The notes under the pieces are model-generated. The model was not told the DNA's origin, did no database searches, and worked only from the letters and a program-made list of their open reading frames with translations. Positions 1 through 10,004 of a stretch of DNA of 64,000 nt are shown here, piece by piece. The DNA is from Cytobacillus sp. FSL H8-0458 (GTDB lineage Bacteria > Bacillota > Bacilli > Bacillales > Cytobacillaceae). Position 1 is the first letter of the stretch. Each line of letters begins with the position of its first letter. Where the stretch lies: assembly GCF_038002165.1 (NCBI RefSeq), contig NZ_JBBOBR010000001.1, forward strand, positions 2,728,001 through 2,792,000, written 5' to 3'. The translations under genes and the position numbers were made by a program.

Positions 1-1107
1 TGCTTCTTTTGCTACTTTTCTAGCTTCTTCACGTGCAGCCTTTGCTTCCGCTCTCTTATTGGCTTCTAAAGCTTTCGCTTCTTCATGTGCATTATTCTTT
101 TCAGCCTTGGCTGCATCTTTTGATTCTTTAGACACCTTCACGGGAACTGCAGGTGTCACAGCTTCTTCTTCAGAAGCTGATTCATCAATTTCTTTTGCTG
201 AATCGTCTGCTGATTCCATTTCTGAAGAAGCTTCTTCAGATTTAAGTGGTTCAGGCTCTTCTTCAGCTTGCCCATCCTGGTCATTTACCGTATATTCTTT
301 TTCCATGCCGATCAATTGGTCAGACCATTTTTCAGAGAACTTAGCAATATTCTTTTGCATTGCTAAAATAGCAGGATGATTTTCATCGAACCTTTCTGAA
401 AACTTAGCCAGATTTGCCTTTAGGGCAATGATATTTTGTGCAAGGATTTCTTTTACTTCTTCTTCCGTTTCCTTGTTCACTGTGTCATTATCAGAATTAA
501 GCTCATCATCGACATCATCCTCAGCCTGAACATCCACTTCAGATGCCTCATCCTCAGCTGATTCGTCTTCGCTAATTAGATTACTGCTGTTCTCATCATC
601 TGATTTAGACTGTTCAGAATCTTCATCAGCTTCTTCAACAATGTTTTCAGCACTTTCCATCTGTTCTAATGCTTTTTCTATTGCTGCTAATGCTTCTTCT
701 TCCTTTCCTTCAGCAAAAAGTGCTTCTGCTTCAGCCATACGCTCTGCAGCATAACCGGCAAGCAATTTTGCCTCTTTAACATCATCAAAAGTTAGAGCAA
801 GCTTCACTTTTTCCAAAGCCAGCTTCGCAAAGTAGAAAAAGCTTCCAGGCAATAAAGATGGTGTTTCTGGTTCAATCTCATCAAGCTTTTCTTTAGCATC
901 GTCAATGGATTCTGCTTCATCTTTGTTTGTTTCAGCTATTGCTTCGGCTGATTGGTCATTTTTTAATTCAACTCTTTCAAAATTTGCTTCTTCGCTTTTT
1001 TCACTTGCAAAGGCTGCTGTTCCTGAGAATGTGAATGCTCCTGCAATTACTAATGCAAGTGTGCTCTTTGCCATTTTATTCACTTCTTTGCTGGATAAGA
1101 ATTTCAA
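1..1107 (-). CDS. DUF5667 domain secreted protein, 3' end outside window
   Basis: The reading frame is open from a TTG start at 1107 to the window edge, so at least 369 codons are present and the C-terminus is missing. TTG is chosen because GAGGTG lies six bases upstream; an in-frame ATG lies at 1074. The N-terminus is a signal peptide ending near AAFA. Residues about 60-120 ([18 protein letters not shown], then [19 protein letters not shown]) match the DUF5667 pattern of helical secreted proteins. The rest is very acidic (runs of Asp, Glu, Ser), turning Ala/Lys/Glu-rich at the edge. Function is unknown; an extracytoplasmic or cell-wall role is inferred. Confidence 0.85.
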   Translation of the reverse strand, partial: MKFLSSKEVNKMAKSTLALVIAGAFTFSGTAAFASEKSEEANFERVELKNDQSAEAIAETNKDEAESIDDAKEKLDEIEPETPSLLPGSFFYFAKLALEKVKLALTFDDVKEAKLLAGYAAERMAEAEALFAEGKEEEALAAIEKALEQMESAENIVEEADEDSEQSKSDDENSSNLISEDESAEDEASEVDVQAEDDVDDELNSDNDTVNKETEEEVKEILAQNIIALKANLAKFSERFDENHPAILAMQKNIAKFSEKWSDQLIGMEKEYTVNDQDGQAEEEPEPLKSEEASSEMESADDSAKEIDESASEEEAVTPAVPVKVSKESKDAAKAEKNNAHEEAKALEANKRAEAKAAREEARKVAKEA

Positions 1108-1217
1108 TGATTTCACCTCATGATTTAATCACAAGCGGCCGCTTTGTTCATTACAACTGTACGGAATCATGAAAGAGATTTTTGGGGGTTATGAAAAATT
1201 ATTTAAATAAAAAAGAT

Positions 1218-1266
1218 AAAAAGCTTTAGCAATCACTAAATTGGTTTAGTGTGCCAAAGCTTTTTT
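1218..1266 (-). terminator. Rho-independent terminator after the membrane protein gene
   Basis: A long imperfect inverted repeat (AAAAAGCTTTAGCA against TGCCAAAGCTTTTTT, with a further TTTAGTG/CACTAAA stem) is followed by T-rich sequence on the minus strand. It could work in both directions but suits the gene ending at 1307. Confidence 0.75.
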
Positions 1267-1306
1267 CATTAATAATTAAAATGGTTAACGTTTCTATATT
1301 GCCGCC

Positions 1307-1783
1307 TTAACTTTGTACCTGGTGCTTTCTCCATCTTAAAATGATCCATCTGATCAAAAGACCGGTTACTACACCAGGAATAACAAAGATCATAGGAAGA
1401 AAGACCGGCCCAAAAAATATTCCAAACAATTTCAGTTTTGTTGAGTACATTAGTCCTACTGTGACAAAATAGGCACTGAATACAAAAGGAAGGAAAGATA
1501 ATTCTTCATTTTCCGGCATAGCACTGCGGTATGCATCCCACATTGCAAACATGTAAAGACAAGGATAAAACATGAGCCACTGATAATTAAGGACATGAAC
1601 AGCTTTATCAATTTCGCCCATAAAACTGTACATGATGGCCGAATTAAAATGGCTGTATACATTAATGATAAATTCAAGGACGACAAACAATGTCCCCTTC
1701 CACAGCTGCCCCACCAATAATTGGCTAAAACCCGGCAATGCAATACTCCAAAAAACCGCTTCTAGTTTACTGAGTTTTTTCAT
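1307..1783 (-). CDS. Small integral membrane protein, unknown function
   Basis: A 158-residue protein with about four hydrophobic segments. The N-terminal stretch PGFSQLLVGQLWKG resembles the Pro-Gly-x-Gly-Gln...Gly...Lys-Gly turn of TM2/DUF5683-type small membrane proteins. The C-terminus is basic (ILRWRKHQ), probably cytoplasmic. It is a single gene with its own terminator, lying between the RND pump gene and the DUF5667 gene. I do not recognise a specific family, and no enzyme motif is visible. Confidence 0.75.
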   Translation of the reverse strand: MKKLSKLEAVFWSIALPGFSQLLVGQLWKGTLFVVLEFIINVYSHFNSAIMYSFMGEIDKAVHVLNYQWLMFYPCLYMFAMWDAYRSAMPENEELSFLPFVFSAYFVTVGLMYSTKLKLFGIFFGPVFLPMIFVIPGVVTGLLIRWIILRWRKHQVQS

Positions 1784-1900
1784 TTCATTACCACCAGCTA
1801 CAAGTCGATACTTTTATTGTGCTCTGAAAATTGGTTAATTATCAATTAAATTTCCAGATATTTTCCTGATACCCCTTTAAGGATTTAGATTTGAGTTCAA

Positions 1901-1928
1901 AAATAAGACCCCTTCATTAGAAGGAGCC
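1901..1928 (-). terminator. Terminator of the RND transporter gene
   Basis: On the minus strand GGCTCCTTC, loop TAAT, GAAGGGGTC is followed by TTATTTTT. The nine-pair stem includes two G-T wobbles. Confidence 0.8.
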
Positions 1929-1969
1929 TTCATCAGATCTAGGATTTATCATCCCGTTTTTGTTTTTCC

Positions 1970-4900
1970 TTATCCATCGCCATCCCTTTTTACAATTTTT
2001 AATAATTCCTCCAGCATGGCTGCCATATCATCTCTGCTGTAAGATTTAGGATCAGAGGAGTGAAGCTGATTTTTGTCTTCTTCATTATCGTGATTCCAGT
2101 TTTTGTCCACTCTTTCTTCAAGCAGGTACGCTGGCACTAAGTGGCCATCCGGTGTTGCATACATTTTATTTAATCGCCTTGTATCCTTGTCAAAAAAGCT
2201 ATATACAACTGGTATGACAAATAGTGTCAGGAACGTACTGCTGATAAGCCCGCCAATAAGAGTAATTCCCATAGGCTGGTTAATTTCTGTTCCTTCTCCA
2301 ATGCCAAGTGCTAAAGGCACTAATCCAAGTATAGTAGTTAAGGCCGTCATGAATATTGGCCTTGCACGGTCCTTAACTGAAGTGATTATGGCATCGTAGC
2401 TCTTAAGACCCTGCTCTTTCTTTTGGTTGATATAATCGACAATGACTATTGCATTATTAACTACAATTCCTGCAAGCACAATAATCCCGATTATAGCTGT
2501 TAAACTAATAGGTGTTTGGGTTGCGGTAAGAGCAATTGCCACGCCTATCACCATGAGCGGCACAGTAAACATGATAACCAGCGGATATTTAAGCGACTCA
2601 AATTGAGCTGCCATGACAAGATAAATAAACACGATTGCCAGTACAAATGCCAGAATCAGGTCATCAATGGATGATTCCAGTAATTCTCTGTCACCGCTAA
2701 AAACGATTTCTGTTTCATCCGGCAATTTCAGATCAGCAATTTCTTTATCCACTTCTTTTGACATGGCACCCATGTTTGTAGAAGACTTGTACTTTAATGT
2801 AAATTGGACAGCATCCTGCTGATTAATGCGCTGAATATTTACCGGTCCTTCTCCTCGCTCAATATTGGCTACATCAATCAGAGCTGCATAATTGCCATCA
2901 GGCTTTTTAATAAGCAATTTCTTCAAATTTTCTATATCCTGTGTGACTTCCCGATCGTACTCAACAAAAACGCCATATATATTGGATTCATCATCTATCA
3001 TTTGTGTAGCACGATTGCCCCGGGTAACATCATTTACTGCCATGGCTACCTGAGCGGGCGCCAGGCCCTCCTCAAGAGCCTTTTCACGGTCCACAGTAAT
3101 CTGAATTTCTTCAACGGTATCCATGAGATCAGTCGACAATTCGGTTACATCCTCAAGCTCTTTCAATGCATTATAGACATTGTCAACATTTTCCGTTAAG
3201 CGGTTGGGATCTGTGTCCCTTACACTGAAGGTCAGTGTATTCGGCGATGTACCTGCTGTAGATTGTGTATTAAATGAGAGTTCTGCAGTTTCATTAACCT
3301 TTGAGGCAGCACTTTCCAAATCCTTTTTTACCTCATCGACAAATTCAAATGTTGACCTTTCCCGCTGATCCAGCTCTTTCATTTTGATATACAATTCAGC
3401 GATGTTGGCATTTTTCGAGCCCCGGAAGGACCCTTCCTGTGTAGTTCCAATGAGACTGACAAATGTATCTACATTTTCTTCATCCTTTAATTCTTCCTCT
3501 AAAGCTGATACAACCTTTTCTGTTTCTGAAAGTGCAGTGCCGTTCTCAAGCTCCATACGCACCGTAAAAAAGCCCTCATCTGCATTTGGCAGAAATTGTG
3601 TGCCTACTGTGGTCAATCCAAAGCTGCCCGCTGCCAATAACAGCATGGTAATAGCTATTACCGCTGCACGATTCCGCAAAGACCACTTTATTGATTTTTC
3701 AAGTGATCGCATTAAGCCTGTTTCCTGCCTTTTTTTCTCCGTGTTTGTTCTTGGAGACTTCAGCAGCCTGCTCGCAAGCATCGGCACAACTGTAAGGGCA
3801 ACAACCAGAGATGCAAATAAGCTAAAGGAAATGGTCAGGGCAAACTCCTTAAACAATTCACCGATTATTCCAGTTATAAATACTACTGGGAGGAATACTG
3901 CAACTGTCGTCAGTGTGGAAGCTGTAATTGCACTTCCTACTTCTTTTGCCCCAACACTTGCCGCCGTTTTAGGATCTTTCCCCATCGATAAGTGACGGTA
4001 AATATTCTCAATAACCACGATGGAATTATCCACCAGCATGCCTATTCCAAGCGCCAATCCGCCGAGAGTCATAATATTTAAGGTGAAATCGGAAAAATAC
4101 ATTAAAACAAACGTGAAAATAACTGAATAAGGAATTGAGATCCCAATAATGAGCGGACTTTTAACATTTTTCAAAAAGAAAAACAGCACAATCATAGCAA
4201 AAATACCGCCAAGAATCAGTGAATTGGAGATATTTCCTATTGCAAGACTTATGTAATCCCCCTGATCGAAAAGAATTTCTGAATCAATATTTTCAAACTG
4301 TTCCTTTTCAAGCAGATTATCCAATTGCTTTATAAATTGGTCTGATACCTCTGCCGTATTAGCATCCGACTGCTGCAGGACACTCAGTAAGACAGATGGA
4401 GCCTGGTTTGTGCGCGTGATGGTGCGATCATCCTGGCTGGCCAGCTGAACCTCTGAGATATCATCAAGGCTTACTTTATTGCCTGTTGCTGGATCAACTG
4501 TTACCGTAAGTTTTTTCAGTGTATCCAGAGAATCAATGGAACTGATGATTCTGGTTGTCAGCTCTTTTCCCTCAGTCAAAACGGGATCACCCGGCATTGA
4601 TATATTATTGGATTCAATTACATCCACAACATCCGCCTGGCTAAGTTTGAAATCTCTCAGCATTTCCTGGTCAAGTTCCACTCTTACTTCCTTAATGGCT
4701 GTTCCGGAGAGATTTACGCTTGCTACTCCTTCAACTTTAGAAAGCTCCAGGTTCAGTTCTTCTGCAAGCCTTCTCAATGCTTCAGGCTCTTCATCTGCAC
4801 TAAGAGATAATTGAATAATCGGAAATTGAGCAGGATCAAACTTCATAAATCGCGGTTTATCAGCTTCATCAGGAAGCTGTGTCTGGTCCAGTCTTTGAAT

Positions 4901-5224
4901 GACCTCACTTTGTATTTCATCAATATCTGTAGTCCATGAAAATTGCATTAAAATGAAATTTGCGCTCTCCTGCGAGGTAGAGGTCAAGGTCTTAATCCCC
5001 GGCAATGTTGCCAGATTTTCCTCAAGCGGCTTTGTTACTTTTTCCACCACTTCATCGGGACTTGCTCCAGGATACGAAGTGACTACTACTCCAACAGGAG
5101 GATTAAGATCTGGAATGAGTTTTAATGGAATATTTAAGAGGGAGACTACTCCTAAAATAAGCACTAAGAACATCGTAACCAATGTAAAAATTGGCCTTTT
5201 GATTGAAAAATCGCTTATTCGCAC
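1970..5224 (-). CDS. swrC: RND-family efflux permease, SwrC/AcrB type
   Basis: A proton-driven multidrug or lipopeptide exporter of the AcrB/HAE1 family, about 1084 residues against 1065 for B. subtilis SwrC (YerP). The start is GTG at 5224, eight bases after AAAGGAG; the frame stays open 17 codons further upstream without a ribosome site. Visible marks are the first transmembrane helix after ISDFSIKRPIFTLV, the periplasmic-porter entry PDLNPPVGVVVTSYPGASP, and the helix-4 charge relay GIGMLVDNSIVVIENIYRH. The two halves repeat internally. A hydrophilic C-terminal tail of about 70 residues follows the last helix. It stands alone without an adaptor or TetR gene, as in B. subtilis. In that organism SwrC supports surfactin resistance; the substrate here is not known. 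Confidence 0.93.
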   Translation of the reverse strand: MRISDFSIKRPIFTLVTMFLVLILGVVSLLNIPLKLIPDLNPPVGVVVTSYPGASPDEVVEKVTKPLEENLATLPGIKTLTSTSQESANFILMQFSWTTDIDEIQSEVIQRLDQTQLPDEADKPRFMKFDPAQFPIIQLSLSADEEPEALRRLAEELNLELSKVEGVASVNLSGTAIKEVRVELDQEMLRDFKLSQADVVDVIESNNISMPGDPVLTEGKELTTRIISSIDSLDTLKKLTVTVDPATGNKVSLDDISEVQLASQDDRTITRTNQAPSVLLSVLQQSDANTAEVSDQFIKQLDNLLEKEQFENIDSEILFDQGDYISLAIGNISNSLILGGIFAMIVLFFFLKNVKSPLIIGISIPYSVIFTFVLMYFSDFTLNIMTLGGLALGIGMLVDNSIVVIENIYRHLSMGKDPKTAASVGAKEVGSAITASTLTTVAVFLPVVFITGIIGELFKEFALTISFSLFASLVVALTVVPMLASRLLKSPRTNTEKKRQETGLMRSLEKSIKWSLRNRAAVIAITMLLLAAGSFGLTTVGTQFLPNADEGFFTVRMELENGTALSETEKVVSALEEELKDEENVDTFVSLIGTTQEGSFRGSKNANIAELYIKMKELDQRERSTFEFVDEVKKDLESAASKVNETAELSFNTQSTAGTSPNTLTFSVRDTDPNRLTENVDNVYNALKELEDVTELSTDLMDTVEEIQITVDREKALEEGLAPAQVAMAVNDVTRGNRATQMIDDESNIYGVFVEYDREVTQDIENLKKLLIKKPDGNYAALIDVANIERGEGPVNIQRINQQDAVQFTLKYKSSTNMGAMSKEVDKEIADLKLPDETEIVFSGDRELLESSIDDLILAFVLAIVFIYLVMAAQFESLKYPLVIMFTVPLMVIGVAIALTATQTPISLTAIIGIIVLAGIVVNNAIVIVDYINQKKEQGLKSYDAIITSVKDRARPIFMTALTTILGLVPLALGIGEGTEINQPMGITLIGGLISSTFLTLFVIPVVYSFFDKDTRRLNKMYATPDGHLVPAYLLEERVDKNWNHDNEEDKNQLHSSDPKSYSRDDMAAMLEELLKIVKRDGDG

Positions 5225-5375
5225 ACATTCTGCTCCTTTCAATGACTGGATGAGATAAACTTGTGATCGATGCATGTAGATTTAACACATTTTAACTATA
5301 TAAAAGCAGCTATTACGATGCAAGCAATCAGTGTGCTGTATATATCTTTGTAAATTATAGTATCTCCTTACCCAC

Positions 5376-5405
5376 AGAAAAAAGCAGCCTAAGCAGCTGC
5401 TTTTC
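5376..5405 (-). terminator. Terminator of the NhaC-family gene
   Basis: On the minus strand AAAAGCAGC, loop TGCTTAG, GCTGCTTTTTT. It lies immediately after the stop codon at 5407. Confidence 0.85.
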
Positions 5406-5406
5406 T

Positions 5407-6786
5407 CTATAGTTTTTCGATTTTAAAACCCGTAAATCCATAGATTAAGGTGATTACAGGACTGAACAGACAGAATAATGCAAATGGCATATAAGCTGTT
5501 GTTTCTACACCTAGCACACCAGTTAGAAAAACTCCACAGACACTCCACGGAACTAATGGGTTTACTACCGTGCCTGCATCTTCAAGAATTCTGGAAAGAT
5601 TCTTTGGATGCAGCCCGGCTTTTTCAAAGGGCTCTCTGAAAGCATTTCCTGTTAAGAGAATTGACAGGTACTGTTCGCCAAGCAGGAAATTAATCCCGAT
5701 TGCTGTTCCTGCTGCTGCCGCCATTAGAGCTGACATCCGATTCAAAAGCCCTTTGACCCCTTCCAGAAGTGCCGGAAGGATGCCAAGCTTAAAGAATAAA
5801 CCGCCCATAGAAAGCGCGAGCAATACCAAAGAAATCGAAAACATCATGCTTTCCATGCCGCCTCTTGATAAAAGGGCGTCAACTTCCTCTGAACCGCTAT
5901 TTGAAGCATATCCTGAAAACAGCAATGTCATAACTTTTTCCAAACCGAAGCTGCCTTGGACGATAACGGCTAAGATTAATGCAGATACGATGCCTGCAGA
6001 CAGCGTAATAATAGCTGATACTCTTTTAATGGCCATTATAGTCAAAATCGCAAAAGGAATCAGGGAGTACCAATGGACCAATCCCTCATCCAGCAAAGTT
6101 TTTTTCAGCTGGGCAATCTTTGAGAAATCAGATGCTGCCTCCGATGGTGACAGGAAAGCAAAGATTGCCAGTGAAATGATAAACGAAGGAATTGTTGTCC
6201 AGGCCATCGTCTTGATATGCTCAAATAAATCCACCTTAACTGTCGATGATGCCAGGTTTGTTGTATCGGATAGGGGGGACATTTTATCTCCAAAAAATGC
6301 GCCGGAAATAACTGCACCTGCCGTAATTGCATCCGAGAGGCCCAAAGCAGAACTGACTCCCATAAAGGCCACTCCCAATGTAGCAGCTGTTGTAAGTGAG
6401 CTTCCTATGCTCATGCCGATCACAGATGTTACCACAAATACTATGGCATAAAAGAACTTTCCATTAACAGCTTCCAAAGCCATATAAATAAATGTAGGAA
6501 TCGTGCCGCTCGCCATCCAGCTGCTTATCAGCATACCGATTAGAAAGAAGATGAAAATAGCCCCTAATCCGGACTGGGCACCTTCAATAAGTCCCTTTTC
6601 CAGGTGTGTTATAGATACTTTTCTTATTAAACCGTAAGCTATTAATCCCATTATCGCGAAAACAACCGGAATATGGGGAACTGCCCCGGCAAAAATAATT
6701 GAATAGCTGATTCCGCCTAAAATTATCAAAGTGACAATGAGTGCCTCCAGGGGCTTTAAATTCAATGCTGCCTGATCATGATGCAT
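5407..6786 (-). CDS. NhaC-family transporter, probable tyrosine carrier
   Basis: A 459-residue polytopic protein of the NhaC superfamily, with about 11-12 hydrophobic helices. The core AVISGAFFGDKMSPLSDTTN is characteristic of NhaC carriers. The name means Na+/H+ antiporter, but several family members carry amino acids or organic acids. The start ATG follows AGGAGG by eight bases. A complete T-box leader with a UAC specifier lies directly upstream, so expression should rise when tRNA-Tyr is uncharged. T-box-controlled NhaC paralogues such as YheL have been predicted as tyrosine transporters. Family membership is clear; the tyrosine substrate is inferred from regulation only. Confidence 0.9.
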   Translation of the reverse strand: MHHDQAALNLKPLEALIVTLIILGGISYSIIFAGAVPHIPVVFAIMGLIAYGLIRKVSITHLEKGLIEGAQSGLGAIFIFFLIGMLISSWMASGTIPTFIYMALEAVNGKFFYAIVFVVTSVIGMSIGSSLTTAATLGVAFMGVSSALGLSDAITAGAVISGAFFGDKMSPLSDTTNLASSTVKVDLFEHIKTMAWTTIPSFIISLAIFAFLSPSEAASDFSKIAQLKKTLLDEGLVHWYSLIPFAILTIMAIKRVSAIITLSAGIVSALILAVIVQGSFGLEKVMTLLFSGYASNSGSEEVDALLSRGGMESMMFSISLVLLALSMGGLFFKLGILPALLEGVKGLLNRMSALMAAAAGTAIGINFLLGEQYLSILLTGNAFREPFEKAGLHPKNLSRILEDAGTVVNPLVPWSVCGVFLTGVLGVETTAYMPFALFCLFSPVITLIYGFTGFKIEKL

Positions 6787-6827
6787 AATGTATTCCTCCT
6801 AAATTTGCCTGTAATTCAATACAAACA

Positions 6828-7090
6828 AAAAGAGCCCTCTCGCCTATAGGGACGAAGGAGCTCCGCGGTACCACCCTAATTGATAAGCAAATGCTGCTTA
6901 CCCACTTAAAAAGTATTGTCCATATTGGATGCAGTTGTATTTCGACCATTGCTGCCTGGATTTTCATCAGCCATCCAGTTTCTATTTGCTGCCGGCAATT
7001 ACTCTACTTATGCTGCGGACAAGATCTTTAATTGAGATTACACTTTCTGCTTTTTAACTTAAACGCTTTTTAGCATTAAAGCGTATGTGT
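6828..7090 (-). promoter_or_regulatory. T-box riboswitch, tRNA-Tyr (UAC specifier)
   Basis: The minus strand carries the invariant T-box AGGGTGGTACCGCGG (6862-6876). It is followed by a terminator stem opening GAGC, closing GGCTC and ending in TTTTT (about 6830-6860). In stem I, GTCCGCAG pairs with CTGC and GGAC. The 5' side of the specifier loop holds AGTAGAGTA and the 3' side GAAATACAA. The codon in specifier position is UAC (6937-6939) followed by A, as usual in tyrosine T-boxes. The distal loop GGCTGATGAAA sits on the CTGGAT/ATCCAG stem. Confidence 0.93.
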
Positions 7091-7094
7091 TACT

Positions 7095-7123
7095 ACTATA
7101 TTATCTATTGATAGATATGTCAA
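7095..7123 (-). promoter_or_regulatory. SigA promoter of the T-box leader
   Basis: TTGACA (7118-7123) and TATAGT (7095-7100) on the minus strand are separated by 17 bases. The start point would fall just before the T-box leader. Confidence 0.85.
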
Positions 7124-7153
7124 TAGTAATGAGAAAGGAATATATGGAAGGCT

Positions 7154-7174
7154 AAAACGGCCCATAAAGGGCCG
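7154..7174 (-). terminator. Terminator of prfC
   Basis: On the minus strand CGGCCC, loop TTTAT, GGGCCG, then TTTTA, seven bases past the prfC stop. Confidence 0.85.
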
Positions 7175-7180
7175 CCAGCT

Positions 7181-8758
7181 TTATTCCGAGTCCATCGGAT
7201 TATATAGTTTTACATCAGGATTTTTTTCCTGGAACCATCTGAGTGCAAAGTCATTTTCAAATAGAAATACATTTTTGCCGTAACGGTCTTTAACCAGGAG
7301 GCTTCTTCCACTGGAAAGGTTTTCGTTGACCTCATCGCCTTCTACCCAGCGTGCGATCTTGGAGCCTTGTCTTTCCATATATACTTCTGTGTTATATTCA
7401 TTTTTCATGCGGTGTTCAAAAACTTCAAACTGAAGCTGTCCCACTGCACCCAGGAGGTATTCTTCCATTTTGACTGTCTTAAACAGCTGGATGGCACCTT
7501 CCTGAACCAGCTGCTGAATGCCCTTATGAAAATGTTTTTGCTTCATGACATTTTTAGCTGTTACTTTAACAAAAAGCTCAGGTGTAAATTGAGGAAGTCG
7601 TTCATATTGGAAGTTATTTTTTCCGGCTGTTAATGTATCGCCTATTTGGTAAGTTCCCGGATCATAAATTCCGATGATATCTCCGCTGACTGCAGAATCA
7701 ACTGTACTTCTGTCATCAGCCATGAATTGAGTGGACTGCGCAAGCTTAATGGACTTGCCGATTCTTGGTATGTTCACAGCCATGCCCCGCTCAAATTGGC
7801 CTGAACAAATTCTTAAGAATGCAATCCGGTCGCGATGTGCAGGGTTCATATTGGCCTGAATTTTAAATATAAAGCCAGAAAATTCTTCTGAAAGCGGATC
7901 AATTTCCCCTGCAGTCGAATTTCTTGGCTGCGGAGGGGGTGCAAATTGCAGATAAGACTCAAGGAAAGTCTGTACACCAAAGTTGGTCAGTGCGCTTCCA
8001 AAAAACACAGGAGTCAGTTCTCCATTTGCAATTCTCTCTCTTGAAAACTCATTGCCCGCTTCATTTAACAGCATAATCTCTTCAAGCGTCTGATCATATA
8101 GTCCAGAATCCTTAATGGAATGGTTCCCCTCTATTTCACCTTCCTGATTTAAGGAAATAAAGCGGTCCTCTTCCTCTACCCTGAATTGCTCAATACGATT
8201 ATTAAACCGATCATAGATCCCAAGGAATTCTTTCCCCATCCCAATTGGCCAGTTCATTGGGTAAGATTCAATTCCCATAACTTCTTCTAATTCAGCAAGG
8301 AGCTCAAGGGGTGCTTTTCCCTGACGGTCAAGCTTATTCATAAAAGTAAATATCGGAATTCCTCTCATGCGGCAGACCTTGAATAATTTAAGTGTCTGCT
8401 CCTCGATACCTTTAGCTGAGTCGATGATCATAACGGCACTGTCAACGGCTGTCAGCGTGCGATACGTATCTTCACTGAAATCCTGGTGACCAGGCGTATC
8501 AAGAATATTAACACGCGCTCCCTCATATTCAAACTGCATTACACTGGAGGTTACAGAAATTCCACGCTGCTTCTCAATCTCCATCCAGTCACTTGTCGCA
8601 TATTTGCCTGTCTTCTTCCCTTTAACTGTACCTGCATCACGAATGGCACCACCGAACAATAGGAGCTTTTCGGTCAGCGTCGTTTTACCGGCATCCGGGT
8701 GGGAAATGATCGCAAACGTGCGGCGGGATAAAACTTCTTCTTTAAAATTTTTGGACAT
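7181..8758 (-). CDS. prfC: Peptide chain release factor 3 (RF3)
   Basis: A translational GTPase that recycles RF1/RF2 from the ribosome after peptide release. It is 525 residues, the usual RF3 length. GTPase motifs are in order: HPDAGKTT at 20-27, GISVTSS near 66-72, DTPGH at 87-91 and NKLD at 141-144. Domain II carries the RF3-type sequence [17 protein letters not shown], which separates it from EF-G and TetM. It is transcribed alone and ends at a strong hairpin. Many Bacillus genomes have no RF3, so its presence may help narrow the lineage. Confidence 0.96.
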   Translation of the reverse strand: MSKNFKEEVLSRRTFAIISHPDAGKTTLTEKLLLFGGAIRDAGTVKGKKTGKYATSDWMEIEKQRGISVTSSVMQFEYEGARVNILDTPGHQDFSEDTYRTLTAVDSAVMIIDSAKGIEEQTLKLFKVCRMRGIPIFTFMNKLDRQGKAPLELLAELEEVMGIESYPMNWPIGMGKEFLGIYDRFNNRIEQFRVEEEDRFISLNQEGEIEGNHSIKDSGLYDQTLEEIMLLNEAGNEFSRERIANGELTPVFFGSALTNFGVQTFLESYLQFAPPPQPRNSTAGEIDPLSEEFSGFIFKIQANMNPAHRDRIAFLRICSGQFERGMAVNIPRIGKSIKLAQSTQFMADDRSTVDSAVSGDIIGIYDPGTYQIGDTLTAGKNNFQYERLPQFTPELFVKVTAKNVMKQKHFHKGIQQLVQEGAIQLFKTVKMEEYLLGAVGQLQFEVFEHRMKNEYNTEVYMERQGSKIARWVEGDEVNENLSSGRSLLVKDRYGKNVFLFENDFALRWFQEKNPDVKLYNPMDSE

Positions 8759-8947
8759 AGTCGTTCCTCACTTACTTATATGAAAATTTGTTGATCAAGT
8801 AATCAATGTGTCACTTAATTATAGCAATACCTTCAATTTTATCGCTCTCAAGTCAAGTTTGCAACGCATTTAAGATTGCATATTTCTTTTTATTACTCTT
8901 TTTGAGGCTTATAATAGGGAAACTAAATGTAAAAAAGGAGGTTAAAA

Positions 8948-9823
8948 ATGGACACAATTACTCATACTTTATTCGGCTTGAGCCTATATGGTGCAGTTGA
9001 TAAACAGAGAATGGACAAGAACTCCAGGAGAGCGTATTTGCTTACCGCTGCAGGGGCTAGTCAAATTCCCGATATCGATGTCATCTCCCGATTCTGGGAT
9101 ACAGAAGGACTTTATCAGATGTGGCACAGGGGGATTACCCATTCCATTTTCCTGACTCCGGTGTGGGCCCTGCTGTTTTTGCTGCTGTCCTTCCTGCTTT
9201 TTAGAGTCAAGGATAAGAAGCTTTTTCTGCTGGGATTGCTGGCAGTTTTCATACATAATACCAGCGACTTATTCAATGCATGGGGCACAGGTTATTTGGA
9301 GCCCTTTTCAAATATGAGAGTTACTTTTGGTACCATACCAATTGTTGATTTAGTGTTTTGGATCATAATGGGAGCAGCCTTTTTCTTTACAAAAAAGAAT
9401 AAATCAAAATCCCCCTATTATTTTAAAATGGCATGGGCATTTATGCTTCTTCATGTAGTAATCCAAAGCACACAGGGATACCTCATTTATAAGCAGTATG
9501 ATGACCAATATGAACAAGTTGCCCTATCGGCAGAGTTTATACCATGGACTTATTCCGTTATTACAAAGGAAGATAACGAAGTCACCATATTCAATGATAC
9601 TCTTTTCACCAAAAAGAAAACCCAATATGTGCTTCAATCAGAAGAAACTGCAGATTTAGACAAATTGTTTTCGCAAGCTCCTGAAGCTAGAACCCTTTAT
9701 GAATGGTCTCCATTTGTCGTTCTTGTTGATGATGATGAAAGGCTTGGACTCTACGATCCCCGTTTTTACAGAAACGGCCAGTCATTTTTATTCGAATATA
9801 TTGAAAAAAACACAGAAAGATGA
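8948..9823 (+). CDS. yfhP: YfhP/YdjM-like membrane-bound metal-dependent hydrolase
   Basis: A 291-residue membrane protein of the DUF457 (YdjM/YfhP) family. The start ATG follows AAGGAGG. Conserved metal-ligand-like motifs are DTITHTLFG at residues 2-10, IPDIDV around 39-44 and WHRGITHS near 59-66, followed by about four hydrophobic helices and a soluble C-terminal domain of about 110 residues. Family members are annotated as putative hydrolases, but no substrate is established. In B. subtilis yfhP has been reported as a regulator of nearby genes. It is divergent from prfC and has its own terminator. Confidence 0.85.
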   Translation: MDTITHTLFGLSLYGAVDKQRMDKNSRRAYLLTAAGASQIPDIDVISRFWDTEGLYQMWHRGITHSIFLTPVWALLFLLLSFLLFRVKDKKLFLLGLLAVFIHNTSDLFNAWGTGYLEPFSNMRVTFGTIPIVDLVFWIIMGAAFFFTKKNKSKSPYYFKMAWAFMLLHVVIQSTQGYLIYKQYDDQYEQVALSAEFIPWTYSVITKEDNEVTIFNDTLFTKKKTQYVLQSEETADLDKLFSQAPEARTLYEWSPFVVLVDDDERLGLYDPRFYRNGQSFLFEYIEKNTER

Positions 9824-9843
9824 GCGCTGTACTCATCTTTTTC
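9816..9843 (+). terminator. Terminator of yfhP
   Basis: AAAGATGAG, loop CGCTGTA, CTCATCTTTTT. The 5' arm overlaps the stop codon. Confidence 0.85.
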
Positions 9844-10004
9844 CGTTTATCCCCATTATTTTCTTCATGCATAGTATTTTCATGAATTTATTCCTTTTGC
9901 ACATAATACAACTATTGAGCTTTACAAGCAGTTTCACAAGGGAATAGGATTACTGCTGCTGATTTTTGCCAGGAAAAACTACTACATATTAAAGAGGTGT
10001 AAAC

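Noticed and set aside
3384-3995. 203-codon plus-strand ORF inside the RND gene
   Set aside because: Antisense shadow of swrC codons; no start signal.
5570-6451. 293-codon plus-strand ORF
   Set aside because: Antisense to the NhaC gene. It has no ribosome site and no recognisable protein, and the opposite strand is a clear family member.
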